A program made the position numbers and the translations under genes. A DNA stretch of 64,000 nt from Litorilinea aerophila (GTDB taxonomy: Bacteria > Chloroflexota > Anaerolineae > Caldilineales > Caldilineaceae): NCBI GenBank assembly GCA_945897075.1, contig CAMDEX010000005.1, positions 1-64,000 of the forward strand, written 5' to 3'. How positions within the stretch are numbered: position 1 is the stretch's first letter; each line of letters opens with the position of its first letter. This document shows, in pieces, positions 29,233-37,545 of this stretch. Under the pieces are notes generated by a model. The model did no database searches. It saw nothing but the letters and a program-made list of their open reading frames with translations, and was not told the DNA's origin.

Positions 29233-29545
29233 GACGGGAATCTCCTGTGTAGGGAGGATTAATTTGTCATTGTGGGTAAAACGTAAAACGTGAAACGTGA
29301 CAAGCGCAAGTGTGTTGAACGCACTCACGTTTCACGTTTCACGTTTCCGGGATGCCCGCACAGGCGCAAGGGAGTCGTTTCCTCCCCCGGCGCGGGCTAT
29401 CTAAGCGCGAGCAGACCACCGACGGCAGAGCCGACTGTGGCAAAGACGCAATTGAAAGGATGCCAGCGCGCTTGTGTTTTACACATAAAAGCAGTATATC
29501 ACAAAATTCCTGGATGTCTACAAAAAAGAGAAAGAAGTTCCTTCA
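29233..29545. other. 313-base leader region of leuS with ACGTGAA repeat
   Basis: No gene is visible. It holds the inverted repeat at 29281-29347 close to the leuS start and, further upstream, a minus-strand TATACT at 29493-29498 with a weak TTGTAG 19 bases before it, a possible leuS promoter. I looked for T-box landmarks of a tRNA-Leu-responsive leader and did not recognise any. Confidence 0.35.
29281..29347. repeat. ACGTGAA-type inverted repeat upstream of leuS
   Basis: The left arm has ACGTGAAACGTGA words and the right arm has TCACGTTTCACGTTTC, around a 25-base centre. The same words recur at 34937-34988 and 38990-39046. Confidence 0.85.
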
Positions 29546-32329
29546 CTATTCGACAATTTTCACAACCAGCCCAGCCAGAGGCAAAAGCCCGTCGGGCAAC
29601 GGGCCGTCTGGCCCTGCGCTGGGCAGCCGTTCGCCGTTCTCCGGGCGATACAAACCGGTGACAATACGATACTCTCCAGGCGGCAGGTTTGGCTGCGTCA
29701 GGAGGGTGTGGGTATCCGCAATTGTTTGGCCGGGTAGCCAGAGGGAGGTCGGGTAGAGACCGTCCAGCGGCGGGCCATCCCCCTGTCCATAGAGCGCGCC
29801 ATCCGGCCCGATCAGATGGAGGAGCACTGTCAGGTCGTTGTTGCTGGCGGCGTCGCTGCGCCAGTAGAGCGTCACGTGGGGCAGACATGCGGCCAACGCC
29901 GCCGCCGAGCAGACGATCTCCCGCGCTTCTTCCCCGGCAAAAGCGTAGCCTTGCAAATGGATGGAGTCGCCCAAGCGCAACCCATCGCCGCGCACGGTTG
30001 GCTTCGTCTGGGGATCAGCGACGATATGCACAGTTGTAAGAACGTCACCATTTTGCGTCGAGGGCGCAAGCCGTTCACCTGTGCGCGGGTTGTAGAGACC
30101 GACCCGCACCTGATAGACCAGCGGGGGCAGATCGACAGGCAATGGGAAACGGTGTTCATCCCGCACATAGCGGTTCAAATCCCAGCCACTGCTGGGGATA
30201 TCCATCTGGGATTGGGCGTCGCCCGGTGCCTCGTTGTCCGACGTGACACGGGTCTGGAGCGACGACAGCGTATCCAGATGAACAAAAGTGGTGTAATCGG
30301 TGTCGAGGGGCTGTTCGGCCTGCCAATAGAGGCGGATGCGCATCCGTTCACCGGGGCGATAGACAGTTTTGCCCAGATCGAAGCCGAGCAGCCGAACCTT
30401 TGCGCCGAATACAATATCCCTCGTCTGTTGCGCGGCCAGCACCTGGCCGGCCGGGGAGCGCAGCCGCAGCCAGTCTATACCCCCGTCCACAAAGCCCACT
30501 TTGACCGCGAAGAGGAGCAGAAAAAGGAGGGCCATCGCGCGCGCCAGGTGCAACGTCTTCCCACCGCTCTGCCTCCGCACAGCAGCGCGCCTGCCCAACC
30601 AGAGCAATACCAACAGTGCAGCGAGTGAGACGGCCAGAGAGAGCCAGCGGTAGGGGGGCAAATGGTAGGCGATTTCAACCCGGTGCTCACCTGCCGGTAC
30701 ATCCAGCAGGAGCAGACCGCTCTCTGCCTCTGGAAAGACGGGGGCTGGGAGGCCATCGAGCGTGGCTTGCCATCCGGGAAAGTAGAAAAGGTGAAAACGC
30801 AGGGTCTGGGCTGACGGCAAACGCAGCCGGTAGCCAAAAGAGAGCGCGCCAACGCTGATCCACTCCACTTCGGCCTGGGCAGGGAGGTTGGAGCGATCCA
30901 GTCGGTCGGGTGTCTGGCCGGCCAGAATTGTCGACACAAGAGGCGACGTGTGGGGCTGTTCTCTCACCCAAATGGGCAGGTATTCGCCCAAATTTGTGCC
31001 GCCGATAACCAGCCCCGTCAATTCAAAACGCAGGTGATCGGCGACCGTCGGGTTGCCATATTCAACAAAAGGAGACGCCGGGTAAAAGAGCGGCGCGACG
31101 GGGGTGAAGATCAGCAGCAAGCCCGCGCCGAAAAACAGAGCCTGTCTCCACGCGCTGGCCCGCAGCCAGGCCAAGCGGTCGAGGATCGCTTGTACGCCCA
31201 CCCCCGACAGATAGGCAACAGCAAGGATGGGCAACCCAAACAGACGCCAGGGGAATTGAGCCAGAGACAGAAACGAGAAGCTCTGCCAGATCGGCTCGGA
31301 TTCGGGAAGCATCAAAAAAACACTTGCGCCCAATAGGAGCGCGCAGAAAAAGCCGTTGCCCACCACACCCCTGTGCCGCTGTTGCCAGGGCAGACTGAGC
31401 AACCCCAGCCCGGCCAATCCCAGCAATGTCGGTACCAAACTGAAGGGAATCCAGGGATTGGCCGCACGCTGATCCAGCCAGGCAGGCCACGCCCACAAAT
31501 CCGAAAGACCCAAGAAGCGCAGAACAAAGGGGCTTTTTTGTACGTAGTAATCACTTTGTGCCCACGTCCAGGGGCGTTCGATGAAAACAGGCAGCAGAAA
31601 ATAGGCGGCCAGCCCCACGCCCAAGAGCAGACCGCCCAGCGCATAGAGTGTTTGACGCGTAAACAGGCGTCTGCTCTGCCAGAAGATCAAATAACCCGCC
31701 AACAGTCCGATCAACAGAAACCCCTGGAAGAGGTGGGACAACAACCCGGCCGCAGTGACCAATGCCACCCAAACCACTGCCGACCGACTTTGCTCCGACA
31801 AGACCCACTGTAGCGCCCACAAGCCCCAGGGAAAAAGGGCCATCCCCAACAATTGGGGATAATTGCCGCCGTAGAGCAGATGCTCGCGAAAGACAAAAGG
31901 CGTGTAAATTTGGGCGGCAGCCACGAGCAGCGCGGGGCCAAAGTCCAATGTGCGGCGGGCGAAAAAATAAGCGCCGCAGCAGGAGAGATAGAGGATGGCG
32001 ATGGAGAGCAGCTTGACGGCTGTCTCGAAGGAAAACCCCAGCAGATGCCAGCCGTCAATCAGAATATAAGGCAGGGGCGGGGCAAAATTGAAGAGAGGGT
32101 AGCCGTAGCCAAAGGCCAGATTGGGCGCCCAGGTGGGTAAAAAGACGCCGTGCCGCCAGAGATAGTCCCACTCGACCGCGCGCAAAAGATGAATGTGCGC
32201 ATCCGCCAGACCGGGCAGACCGGAATGCAGCAGGGGTGAAATCAACAATAGGGGCAGCATCAACACCGCTGCCACTTGCCAACGAGTCGCTTGTGTTGCC
32301 TCGCGGGAAGGGGGCGAACCAGCTTGCAT
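29546..32329 (-). CDS. very large polytopic membrane protein, YfhO/PTPS-related type
   Basis: A 927-residue protein with about twelve membrane helices in the first 560 residues and a beta-rich outside C-terminus. The segment LPTWAPNLAFGYGYPLFNF after the first helix and the YGGNYPQLLGMALFPWG stretch match the membrane proteins annotated as 6-pyruvoyl-tetrahydropterin-synthase-related, which are GT-C-like and thought to act in surface glycan assembly. The start at 32329 is chosen for its TAGGAG site. It stands alone between leuS and mscL, but its architecture parallels the two GT39-like proteins of the glycan group. Confidence 0.75.
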   Translation of the reverse strand: MQAGSPPSREATQATRWQVAAVLMLPLLLISPLLHSGLPGLADAHIHLLRAVEWDYLWRHGVFLPTWAPNLAFGYGYPLFNFAPPLPYILIDGWHLLGFSFETAVKLLSIAILYLSCCGAYFFARRTLDFGPALLVAAAQIYTPFVFREHLLYGGNYPQLLGMALFPWGLWALQWVLSEQSRSAVVWVALVTAAGLLSHLFQGFLLIGLLAGYLIFWQSRRLFTRQTLYALGGLLLGVGLAAYFLLPVFIERPWTWAQSDYYVQKSPFVLRFLGLSDLWAWPAWLDQRAANPWIPFSLVPTLLGLAGLGLLSLPWQQRHRGVVGNGFFCALLLGASVFLMLPESEPIWQSFSFLSLAQFPWRLFGLPILAVAYLSGVGVQAILDRLAWLRASAWRQALFFGAGLLLIFTPVAPLFYPASPFVEYGNPTVADHLRFELTGLVIGGTNLGEYLPIWVREQPHTSPLVSTILAGQTPDRLDRSNLPAQAEVEWISVGALSFGYRLRLPSAQTLRFHLFYFPGWQATLDGLPAPVFPEAESGLLLLDVPAGEHRVEIAYHLPPYRWLSLAVSLAALLVLLWLGRRAAVRRQSGGKTLHLARAMALLFLLLFAVKVGFVDGGIDWLRLRSPAGQVLAAQQTRDIVFGAKVRLLGFDLGKTVYRPGERMRIRLYWQAEQPLDTDYTTFVHLDTLSSLQTRVTSDNEAPGDAQSQMDIPSSGWDLNRYVRDEHRFPLPVDLPPLVYQVRVGLYNPRTGERLAPSTQNGDVLTTVHIVADPQTKPTVRGDGLRLGDSIHLQGYAFAGEEAREIVCSAAALAACLPHVTLYWRSDAASNNDLTVLLHLIGPDGALYGQGDGPPLDGLYPTSLWLPGQTIADTHTLLTQPNLPPGEYRIVTGLYRPENGERLPSAGPDGPLPDGLLPLAGLVVKIVE

Positions 32330-32742
32330 GCGCTCTCCTATGCAAATGGGACGAGTCAAATAGTGGTCGGACATTCACCCTGTCTGGGGCAGCGCATCTC
32401 TCTGGCAAAATAGTTCAGCAGTGGGTTGATTCTTCTATGAGCAACCGTTGGCCCGCGTCGTCCGGAATCATAAAAAGTGAAAACCGCCAAGGGCTTATCA
32501 AGAAATACGTTCCTGATTTCCCCCTTCCGGGAAGGGGTCACAAACTGATTGTACTTGCCCAATCTGCTTGACCCCTTCCCGGAAGGTTGGGAAGTTATTC
32601 TTTGACGAGTCCTAAGGCAAATTGGTTCGCTGCGCAATGTGCGCCGTAATCTTTCCGGCCTATCCTAAAGAACCGAGACGACGAATCTATTTCTGCGTTT
32701 CACATTTACGTCAGTGACCATTTCTCACAAAGGAGATCAACG
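32330..32742. other. 413-base divergent gap upstream of mscL
   Basis: Separates the membrane protein gene (minus) from mscL (plus). Apart from the inverted repeat at 32523-32586 I see no gene or clear promoter; the mscL ribosome site AAAGGAG is at its right end. Confidence 0.5.
32523..32586. repeat. inverted repeat of CCTTCCGGGAAGG boxes
   Basis: Perfect 18-base arms (32523-32540 and 32569-32586). Each arm itself contains the near-palindrome CCTTCCGGGAAGG, so several alternative hairpins can form. Confidence 0.85.
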
Positions 32743-33174
32743 ATGTTGCAGGAATTCAAGAAGTTTGTCATGCGCGGGAATGTACTGGATTTGGCTGTCG
32801 CGGTGATTTTGGGTGCAGCGTTCGGTGCAATCGTCACTTCTCTGGTGAACGACATTCTCATGCCTCCGATTGGGCTGCTGCTGGGTGGGGTAGATTTCTC
32901 CAACCTCTTCATCAATCTGTCCGGTGGCACCTACGCCAGCCTGGTTGCAGCCGAAGAAGCCGGTGCAGCCGTCATCCGCTACGGTGTCTTTATCAACAAG
33001 ATCATCAATTTCGTGATCGTCGCCTTTTCCATTTTCATGGTTGTCAGGGCGGCCAACTCTATGCAGAAGAAGCAGCCAGCAGCCCCTGCCGCTCCTGCGG
33101 CACCCTCGGCAGAAGAGAAGCTGTTGGGCGAAATTCGTGACCTGCTGAAAAGCAATAGGGCCAATCCCCGCTAG
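32743..33174 (+). CDS. mscL: large-conductance mechanosensitive channel
   Basis: A 143-residue inner-membrane channel that opens under osmotic downshock. The N-terminus [31 protein letters not shown] is the family's hallmark helix plus first membrane span, and [17 protein letters not shown] follows as expected. The second span is at about 88-106, and the C-terminal helix carries a proline/alanine linker then [12 protein letters not shown]. Strong AAAGGAG site seven bases before the ATG. It ends at a two-way terminator and looks like a single-gene unit. Confidence 0.97.
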   Translation: MLQEFKKFVMRGNVLDLAVAVILGAAFGAIVTSLVNDILMPPIGLLLGGVDFSNLFINLSGGTYASLVAAEEAGAAVIRYGVFINKIINFVIVAFSIFMVVRAANSMQKKQPAAPAAPAAPSAEEKLLGEIRDLLKSNRANPR

Positions 33175-33205
33175 ACTATTTTTGCTCTGAACAAATTTTG
33201 CTCTG

Positions 33206-33270
33206 AACAAAAAAGTGGGTTTCTGCCCAGCCCCTAACCGGTTCTGGGAGCAGAAACCCACTTTTTTGTT
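33206..33270. terminator. bidirectional terminator after mscL
   Basis: A perfect 21-base-pair stem (33206-33226 and 33250-33270) with A-rich left and T-rich right ends, lying between the stops of mscL and the convergent Hyi-like gene. It has the form of a rho-independent terminator in both directions. Confidence 0.88.
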
Positions 33271-33276
33271 CCTGGA

Positions 33277-34035
33277 TCAGAGCAGTTTGCGCGTCTGGGC
33301 CAGGGCCGCCGCCTCCCCCATCGTTGGGCGGAACTCCAGCCCCACATAGCCGTTGTAACCGCTGGCGTCAATCGCCCGGAAGAGAGCCGCGTAGTCGTTC
33401 TCGCCCCCCAGCAGTTCGTGACGCCCCGGCACGCCCGCTGTGTGGATATGGCCGATCTGCTGGATGTGGCGGTGCAGGTTGTCAATCAGCTTACCTTCCG
33501 TGATCTGCTGGTGGTAGAGATCGTAGAGAATCCCCAACCCCGGCGAATCCACCTCCTCCACAATATCGCCAGCCTGGGCCATCGTCGTCAGCCAGTAATA
33601 CTTGTGATCCACAAAGGGGTTGAGCGGTTCTAGGCAGAGGCGGAGGCCAGCGTCCGCAGCCACCCGGCCCATCGCCTTCAACTTGCGTACCACCCGCCTC
33701 CGGGTGATTTCGTAGCTCTCTCCGGCAATTTCGTTGCCAGTGGTGACGATCAGCGTTTTACAGTTCAGGCTATGGGCAACCGCCGCAGCGTCAATAGCGG
33801 CTTGGGTCATCCCCTCCTCGTTGCCCGGTGTGGTCAGGGCAAAGCCGGGGTCTATGGCAAAACCGGCCACAACCAGCCCAGTCTCGGCAGTGGCGGCGCG
33901 CATAGCGTCCAAGCCTTTGGCGCGCCAGCCCCAGAATTCGTAGGCTGAATAGCCCGCCGCAGCCACGCGGCGGATGCGCTCGTCAAAGGGCAGATTGGTC
34001 CAAAACATTTCGATACAAACAGACAATTTGGGCAT
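33277..34035 (-). CDS. sugar phosphate isomerase/epimerase, hydroxypyruvate isomerase-like
   Basis: A 252-residue TIM barrel of the AP_endonuc_2 / Hyi class. It begins MPKLSVCIEMFWTNLPFDERI, has CLEPLNPFVDHKYYWL near 137 and LGILYDLYHQQITEG near 171, and GHIHTAGVPGRHE near 197, the metal-binding His and Glu positions of hydroxypyruvate isomerases and related ketose isomerases. AGGAG precedes the start. It is the last gene of the carbohydrate locus that starts around 41.6 kb. The true substrate is unknown; 3-keto or tetronate-type sugar acids are as likely as hydroxypyruvate. Confidence 0.87.
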   Translation of the reverse strand: MPKLSVCIEMFWTNLPFDERIRRVAAAGYSAYEFWGWRAKGLDAMRAATAETGLVVAGFAIDPGFALTTPGNEEGMTQAAIDAAAVAHSLNCKTLIVTTGNEIAGESYEITRRRVVRKLKAMGRVAADAGLRLCLEPLNPFVDHKYYWLTTMAQAGDIVEEVDSPGLGILYDLYHQQITEGKLIDNLHRHIQQIGHIHTAGVPGRHELLGGENDYAALFRAIDASGYNGYVGLEFRPTMGEAAALAQTRKLL

Positions 34036-34067
34036 AGAAAACTCCTGTTGTGGGGGAGAACACGGAG

Positions 34068-34131
34068 ATAGAACACGGATTTCGGAATTGACGAATTATC
34101 TGATCCGTCAATTCCGAAATCCGTGTTCTAT
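34068..34131. repeat. perfect inverted repeat carrying the BtpA-like gene's stop codon
   Basis: Perfect 26-base arms (34068-34093 and 34106-34131) with a 12-base loop. The TAG of the BtpA-like gene lies inside the right arm, and the left arm is 32 bases before the Hyi-like start. Confidence 0.88.
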
Positions 34132-34907
34132 TTCTTTACCGCTTGCATAAACTTCTTCACTCGCTCCACATTGACCGCGCCGCCCCGCCCGCCGTCCTCG
34201 AACGCGCCGCCGACGAAAGCGCCGTCGGCCACGGCCAGGTAATGGGCGATATTCTCGGCGTTGGTGTAGCCGCCGATGACAACTGCCAATTGGGGCGCGG
34301 CGGCTTTGACCTGCGCCACCCAATCCAGCCCGGTTGTTAGGTCGGGATGGGCGATGCCCACCGCGTCCACCCCGGCAAAGGCCGCGCTCTGGGCCAGCTC
34401 ACCCAGGGGCTGCTCGCTGTGGAAGTGCATCGAACCGATCTCCGCGATCAACTGCACCTTCTGCGCGCCGATCTGCCGCCGGTAGTTGAGAATCCCATAG
34501 GGATCGCCATCAATCCTGCCGCTGGGGGTTTCGGTACTGCCGAGAAGCACAGCACAGCGCACAAACGAACCGCCGCAGATGTGGGCAATGGCAAGCGATG
34601 CCCGCAGATCGTTGCGCAACACCTGCACGCCGATCGCCAGCCGGTCGCCCACCGCGTCCACCACCGCGCGGGTGGTATCGGCAAAGGCTGCTGCCACGAC
34701 CGGGTCTGCCGCGCCGTTGGGGAATACGCGGTCATCCCGGTTCTGGATCAGTCCGCCGTGCGCGCCGCCCTCGGCCAGGGCCAGCGCGTCGGCCACAGCT
34801 TTGGCTTTGACAGCAGCGTAATCACCCTTTGCGCCGTAATAGGGCGTGCCGGGCAGCGGGCCGATGTGGATCATTCCGATAATGGAGGAGGAGAAGGAGA
34901 GAGCCAT
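34128..34907 (-). CDS. BtpA/SgcQ family protein
   Basis: A 259-residue TIM-barrel protein of the BtpA family: MIHIGPLPGTPYYG at the start (the family signature), GGAHGGLIQNRDDRVF near 46, and VGIAHPDLTTG then VIGGYTNAENI toward the end. Members include photosystem I biogenesis protein BtpA and SgcQ, encoded in sugar-utilisation operons; the enzymatic role is not settled. It lies between the ABC permeases and the Hyi-like gene on the same strand, which fits the SgcQ-like, carbohydrate-related branch. Confidence 0.9.
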   Translation of the reverse strand: MALSFSSSIIGMIHIGPLPGTPYYGAKGDYAAVKAKAVADALALAEGGAHGGLIQNRDDRVFPNGAADPVVAAAFADTTRAVVDAVGDRLAIGVQVLRNDLRASLAIAHICGGSFVRCAVLLGSTETPSGRIDGDPYGILNYRRQIGAQKVQLIAEIGSMHFHSEQPLGELAQSAAFAGVDAVGIAHPDLTTGLDWVAQVKAAAPQLAVVIGGYTNAENIAHYLAVADGAFVGGAFEDGGRGGAVNVERVKKFMQAVKK

Positions 34908-34936
34908 GTAATTTCCAGTGCTTAGCGGTGGGCGAG

Positions 34937-34988
34937 TGAAACGTGAAACGTGAGATCACACGACCTACACCTCACGTTTCACGTTTCG
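34937..34988. repeat. ACGTGAA-type inverted repeat
   Basis: GAAACGTGAAACGTGAG and its complement, around an 18-base centre, between the second permease and the BtpA-like gene. Same words as at 29281 and 38990. Confidence 0.85.
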
Positions 34989-35012
34989 CCGACCAACTTT
35001 TACGCAATACGG

Positions 35013-35933
35013 CTATCCCTTCAACCCACTCAACGCCACACCCTCGACAAAATAGCGTTGCAAGGCCAGGAAGAGCAGAATGACGGGCAGGCTGGCAACG
35101 ACGCTGCCAGCGAAAATACGCCCCCAGGCAATCTCGCGCTGGCTGATTTGGGTGGCGACGGCGACCTGAATCACCTGTAGCTCTTTGCGCCCGGTGGCGA
35201 TCAGCGGCCAGAAGAAGAGATTCCAGATGAACTGGAACTCCAGCAGGCTGACGGTGAGCAGGCCGACCCGGGCGTTGGGTACGATGACGTGGCGCAAGAC
35301 GCCCAAAAGGGACGCGCCATCAATGATGGCGGCCTCGTCCAGTTCTTTCGGGATTTCCTGGAAAAACTGTGAAAGCACAAAAATTACAAAGGGGCTGGCG
35401 TACCAGGGCAAAATCAGCGCCCAATAGGTGTCGGCCAGCCCCAACTGGCGCACGACAATATAGAGCGGCACAATTGTGGCTTCCTGGGGCACAAAAAAAG
35501 TGCCCAGCACAAAAACGAGCAGCACATTCTTGTAAGGAAAACTGAGCCGGGCAAAGAAATAGGCGGCCAGTGTGTTAAAAAGCAGTGAACTGCCCACCAC
35601 CGCCGTGGAGACGAAGGCTGTGTTGAAGAGTGCCCGCCCAAATTGAAAACCCAGCGCCCGCCCCTGCTCCGAAATGCCGAAGATGTCGGCGAAATTTTGC
35701 AAAGTGAATTCCAGCGGAATAAAGGTGCGCCAACTGAGCGGAAAAATATATTGGAAGACCTCCCGGCTGGGGCGCAGACTGCCGCCGATCATCCACAGAA
35801 GGGGTGTCAAAAAAACGATAGTAATCAAGCAGTAGGCCAGCAGGATGAAAAACCAGACGGCGATCCGACCCAATTGGCTGCGGCGCTGGGAACGGCTGAT
35901 CTGTTCGATACGGCTGGGGCTGGCTGCGCTCAT
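35013..35933 (-). CDS. carbohydrate ABC transporter permease, MalG type
   Basis: A 306-residue inner-membrane permease with six predicted helices. The EAA loop that docks the ATPase reads ELDEAAIIDGASLLGVL near 199, as in MalG-type proteins, and the first segment has TPLLWMIGGSLRP. It starts two bases past the stop of the MalF-type gene, with GTGGAG as ribosome site. Together with the MalF-type permease and the lipoprotein at 37546 it forms a CUT1 importer; no ATPase gene is present, so it probably shares an MsmK-like ATPase. Confidence 0.95.
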   Translation of the reverse strand: MSAASPSRIEQISRSQRRSQLGRIAVWFFILLAYCLITIVFLTPLLWMIGGSLRPSREVFQYIFPLSWRTFIPLEFTLQNFADIFGISEQGRALGFQFGRALFNTAFVSTAVVGSSLLFNTLAAYFFARLSFPYKNVLLVFVLGTFFVPQEATIVPLYIVVRQLGLADTYWALILPWYASPFVIFVLSQFFQEIPKELDEAAIIDGASLLGVLRHVIVPNARVGLLTVSLLEFQFIWNLFFWPLIATGRKELQVIQVAVATQISQREIAWGRIFAGSVVASLPVILLFLALQRYFVEGVALSGLKG

Positions 35934-35934
35934 C

Positions 35935-36855
35935 TCAATACTCCACATCCGAACGCAAGAAGCGCATCTGCGTCACGCTGATCAGCAGCAGAATGACCAG
36001 CAAAATCATCGAGACCGCGGCTGCATAGCCCATATCCTGAAAACGGAAACCCAACTGGTAGATGTAGAAGACCAGCACTTTTGTCGAATCCAGCGGCCCA
36101 CCCTGCGTCATCGAATAGACGGGGATGAACACCTGAAAGCTGAAGATCGTCTGGGTGACAACGACGAAAAGGAGGGTGCGGCGCAGCAGAGGCAGAGTGA
36201 TGTGGCGGAAGAGATGCCAACGATTGGCCCCGTCCATCAGCGCGGCTTCGTAGAAGATGGCGGGGATACCCTTCAGCCCGGCCACAATCAGAATTGTGCT
36301 GAAGCCCACATCCTTCCAGATGGTGGCGGTGATGACCGACGGCAGCGAGAGATTGGGATTGCTGAGAAAGACCTGTTTGGGCAGCCCCAGTGTGCGCAGC
36401 AGCGCGTTGAGCAGCCCGGAATCGGCGTTGAGGATCAGCGCCCAGACCACCGACACGACGACCATTGACATCACGACCGGCGTAAAGACAATCGTGCGCA
36501 TTGTGCCCATCCCGCGTAGGGCCTGGTTGGTGAAGATGGCCAGGGCCAGGGCCAGGGCCACTTCCAGGGGCAATTTGACAAGCACGTAAGTAAAAGTGAC
36601 TTGCAGGGATTTGAGCAGAATCGGGTCTTCCAGCGCGCGCAGGTAGTGGTCCGCGCCGATCCACTCCCGGTAGCCGCCCAGCAGACTGTACTGCCAGGTG
36701 CTGGCCCGCGCCGCCCACAGGATGGGAATGTAGCGAAAGACCAGAAAGTTCACAATCGCAGGCAGCACAAACAGACCAGCAAAAATATAGTTGCGGGTCT
36801 TGCGTTGCTGGATGATTGTCCACCAACTGGGGGAGCAAGTTTTAAGAGTAGCCAT
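35935..36855 (-). CDS. carbohydrate ABC transporter permease, MalF type
   Basis: A 306-residue permease starting MATLKTCSPSWW. Six helices and the EAA loop FYEAALMDGANRWHLF (about 204-219) place it in the MalF/UgpA group. Codons upstream of 36855 are open but run back into the antitoxin gene. The partner permease follows with one base between. It is cut off from its binding-protein gene by the BrnT/BrnA pair, with only 17 bases between the antitoxin stop and this start. Confidence 0.95.
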   Translation of the reverse strand: MATLKTCSPSWWTIIQQRKTRNYIFAGLFVLPAIVNFLVFRYIPILWAARASTWQYSLLGGYREWIGADHYLRALEDPILLKSLQVTFTYVLVKLPLEVALALALAIFTNQALRGMGTMRTIVFTPVVMSMVVVSVVWALILNADSGLLNALLRTLGLPKQVFLSNPNLSLPSVITATIWKDVGFSTILIVAGLKGIPAIFYEAALMDGANRWHLFRHITLPLLRRTLLFVVVTQTIFSFQVFIPVYSMTQGGPLDSTKVLVFYIYQLGFRFQDMGYAAAVSMILLVILLLISVTQMRFLRSDVEY

Positions 36856-36872
36856 GTGTACGTCTTGGTCGT

Positions 36873-37136
36873 TTAGCCAGTCACGGCTGATTCTCGTAGA
36901 TGTTCCAATAGCAGAACATTCACGAGAGTTTCGATGGAAACGCCCTGTTTCTGAGCCGTGTGAATCAGTTCCTCTGCGATTCGGGGAAGGATTGCCACGC
37001 GTACGGCTCGTTTGTGCGGTGTATCGAAACGTAGCCACTCGTCGTCGTCAGGCATGAAATCTGCTGTGTCCAGCGCGTCCCAAAACGCACTCTCTTCCTC
37101 GTAATTTTCAAAAGCAGGTACTTCAAGTGTTTTCAT
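36873..37136 (-). CDS. brnA: BrnA-type / CopG-like antitoxin
   Basis: An 87-residue protein with an acidic N-terminal part (EESAFWDALDTADFMPDDDEW) and a C-terminal segment, VAILPRIAEELIHTAQKQGVSIETLVNVLLLEHL, that fits a ribbon-helix-helix fold. It overlaps the BrnT gene by four bases (ATGA), toxin first and antitoxin second, as in known BrnTA operons. The antitoxin should bind BrnT and repress the pair's promoter. It might be classed with CopG antitoxins rather than BrnA sensu stricto. Confidence 0.8.
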   Translation of the reverse strand: MKTLEVPAFENYEEESAFWDALDTADFMPDDDEWLRFDTPHKRAVRVAILPRIAEELIHTAQKQGVSIETLVNVLLLEHLRESAVTG

Positions 37137-37405
37137 CTTCGTAACCTCCGAAATGCCCGTTTCTCAGCTTCGGTCATATCCCGCGCAGTTATAGGCTTGT
37201 ACACTGTGCCATAGCGGCTCTCGATCACGACAAACAGGTATCTTCCACTCTCCGATTGTCCATACAGTCGATACCGATTGGCCCCTTGCTGCCGACCCAG
37301 AAGGAATCGATCTGCGCAGACTTCCCAGACTTCATCAGGCTCCACGCCATGCAGCGCAATGTGATCGATGCGATATTCGTCCCATTCCAGACGGCTGATG
37401 TACAT
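37133..37405 (-). CDS. brnT: BrnT-type ribonuclease toxin
   Basis: A 90-residue toxin of the BrnT family, which folds like RelE and cleaves RNA. I choose MYISRLEWDEYRIDHI as the start because GGAGAGAG lies right before it; open codons further up are repeat DNA. Family landmarks: HGVEPDEVWEV near 17, a GRYLFVVIESR strand near 57 and PITARDMTEAEKRAFRR at the end. The antitoxin follows with an ATGA overlap. The pair sits inside a sugar ABC operon, between the binding protein and its permeases. Confidence 0.88.
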   Translation of the reverse strand: MYISRLEWDEYRIDHIALHGVEPDEVWEVCADRFLLGRQQGANRYRLYGQSESGRYLFVVIESRYGTVYKPITARDMTEAEKRAFRRLRR

Positions 37406-37545
37406 CTCTCTCTCCAGGCTTGCAGGCGAAGGGATGAAGGGAAGAAAATAGTGAATAGTGAATAGTGGATTGCGAATGAGTGCCACCTGCCACTTTCCAC
37501 CTGCCACGTCCTCCCTTCCTCCCTTCCTCCTGTCCTCCCCTCTCC

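Noticed and set aside
29233-29545. T-box riboswitch upstream of leuS
   Set aside because: No recognisable T-box sequence or specifier stem; the leader is mainly an ACGTGAA repeat.
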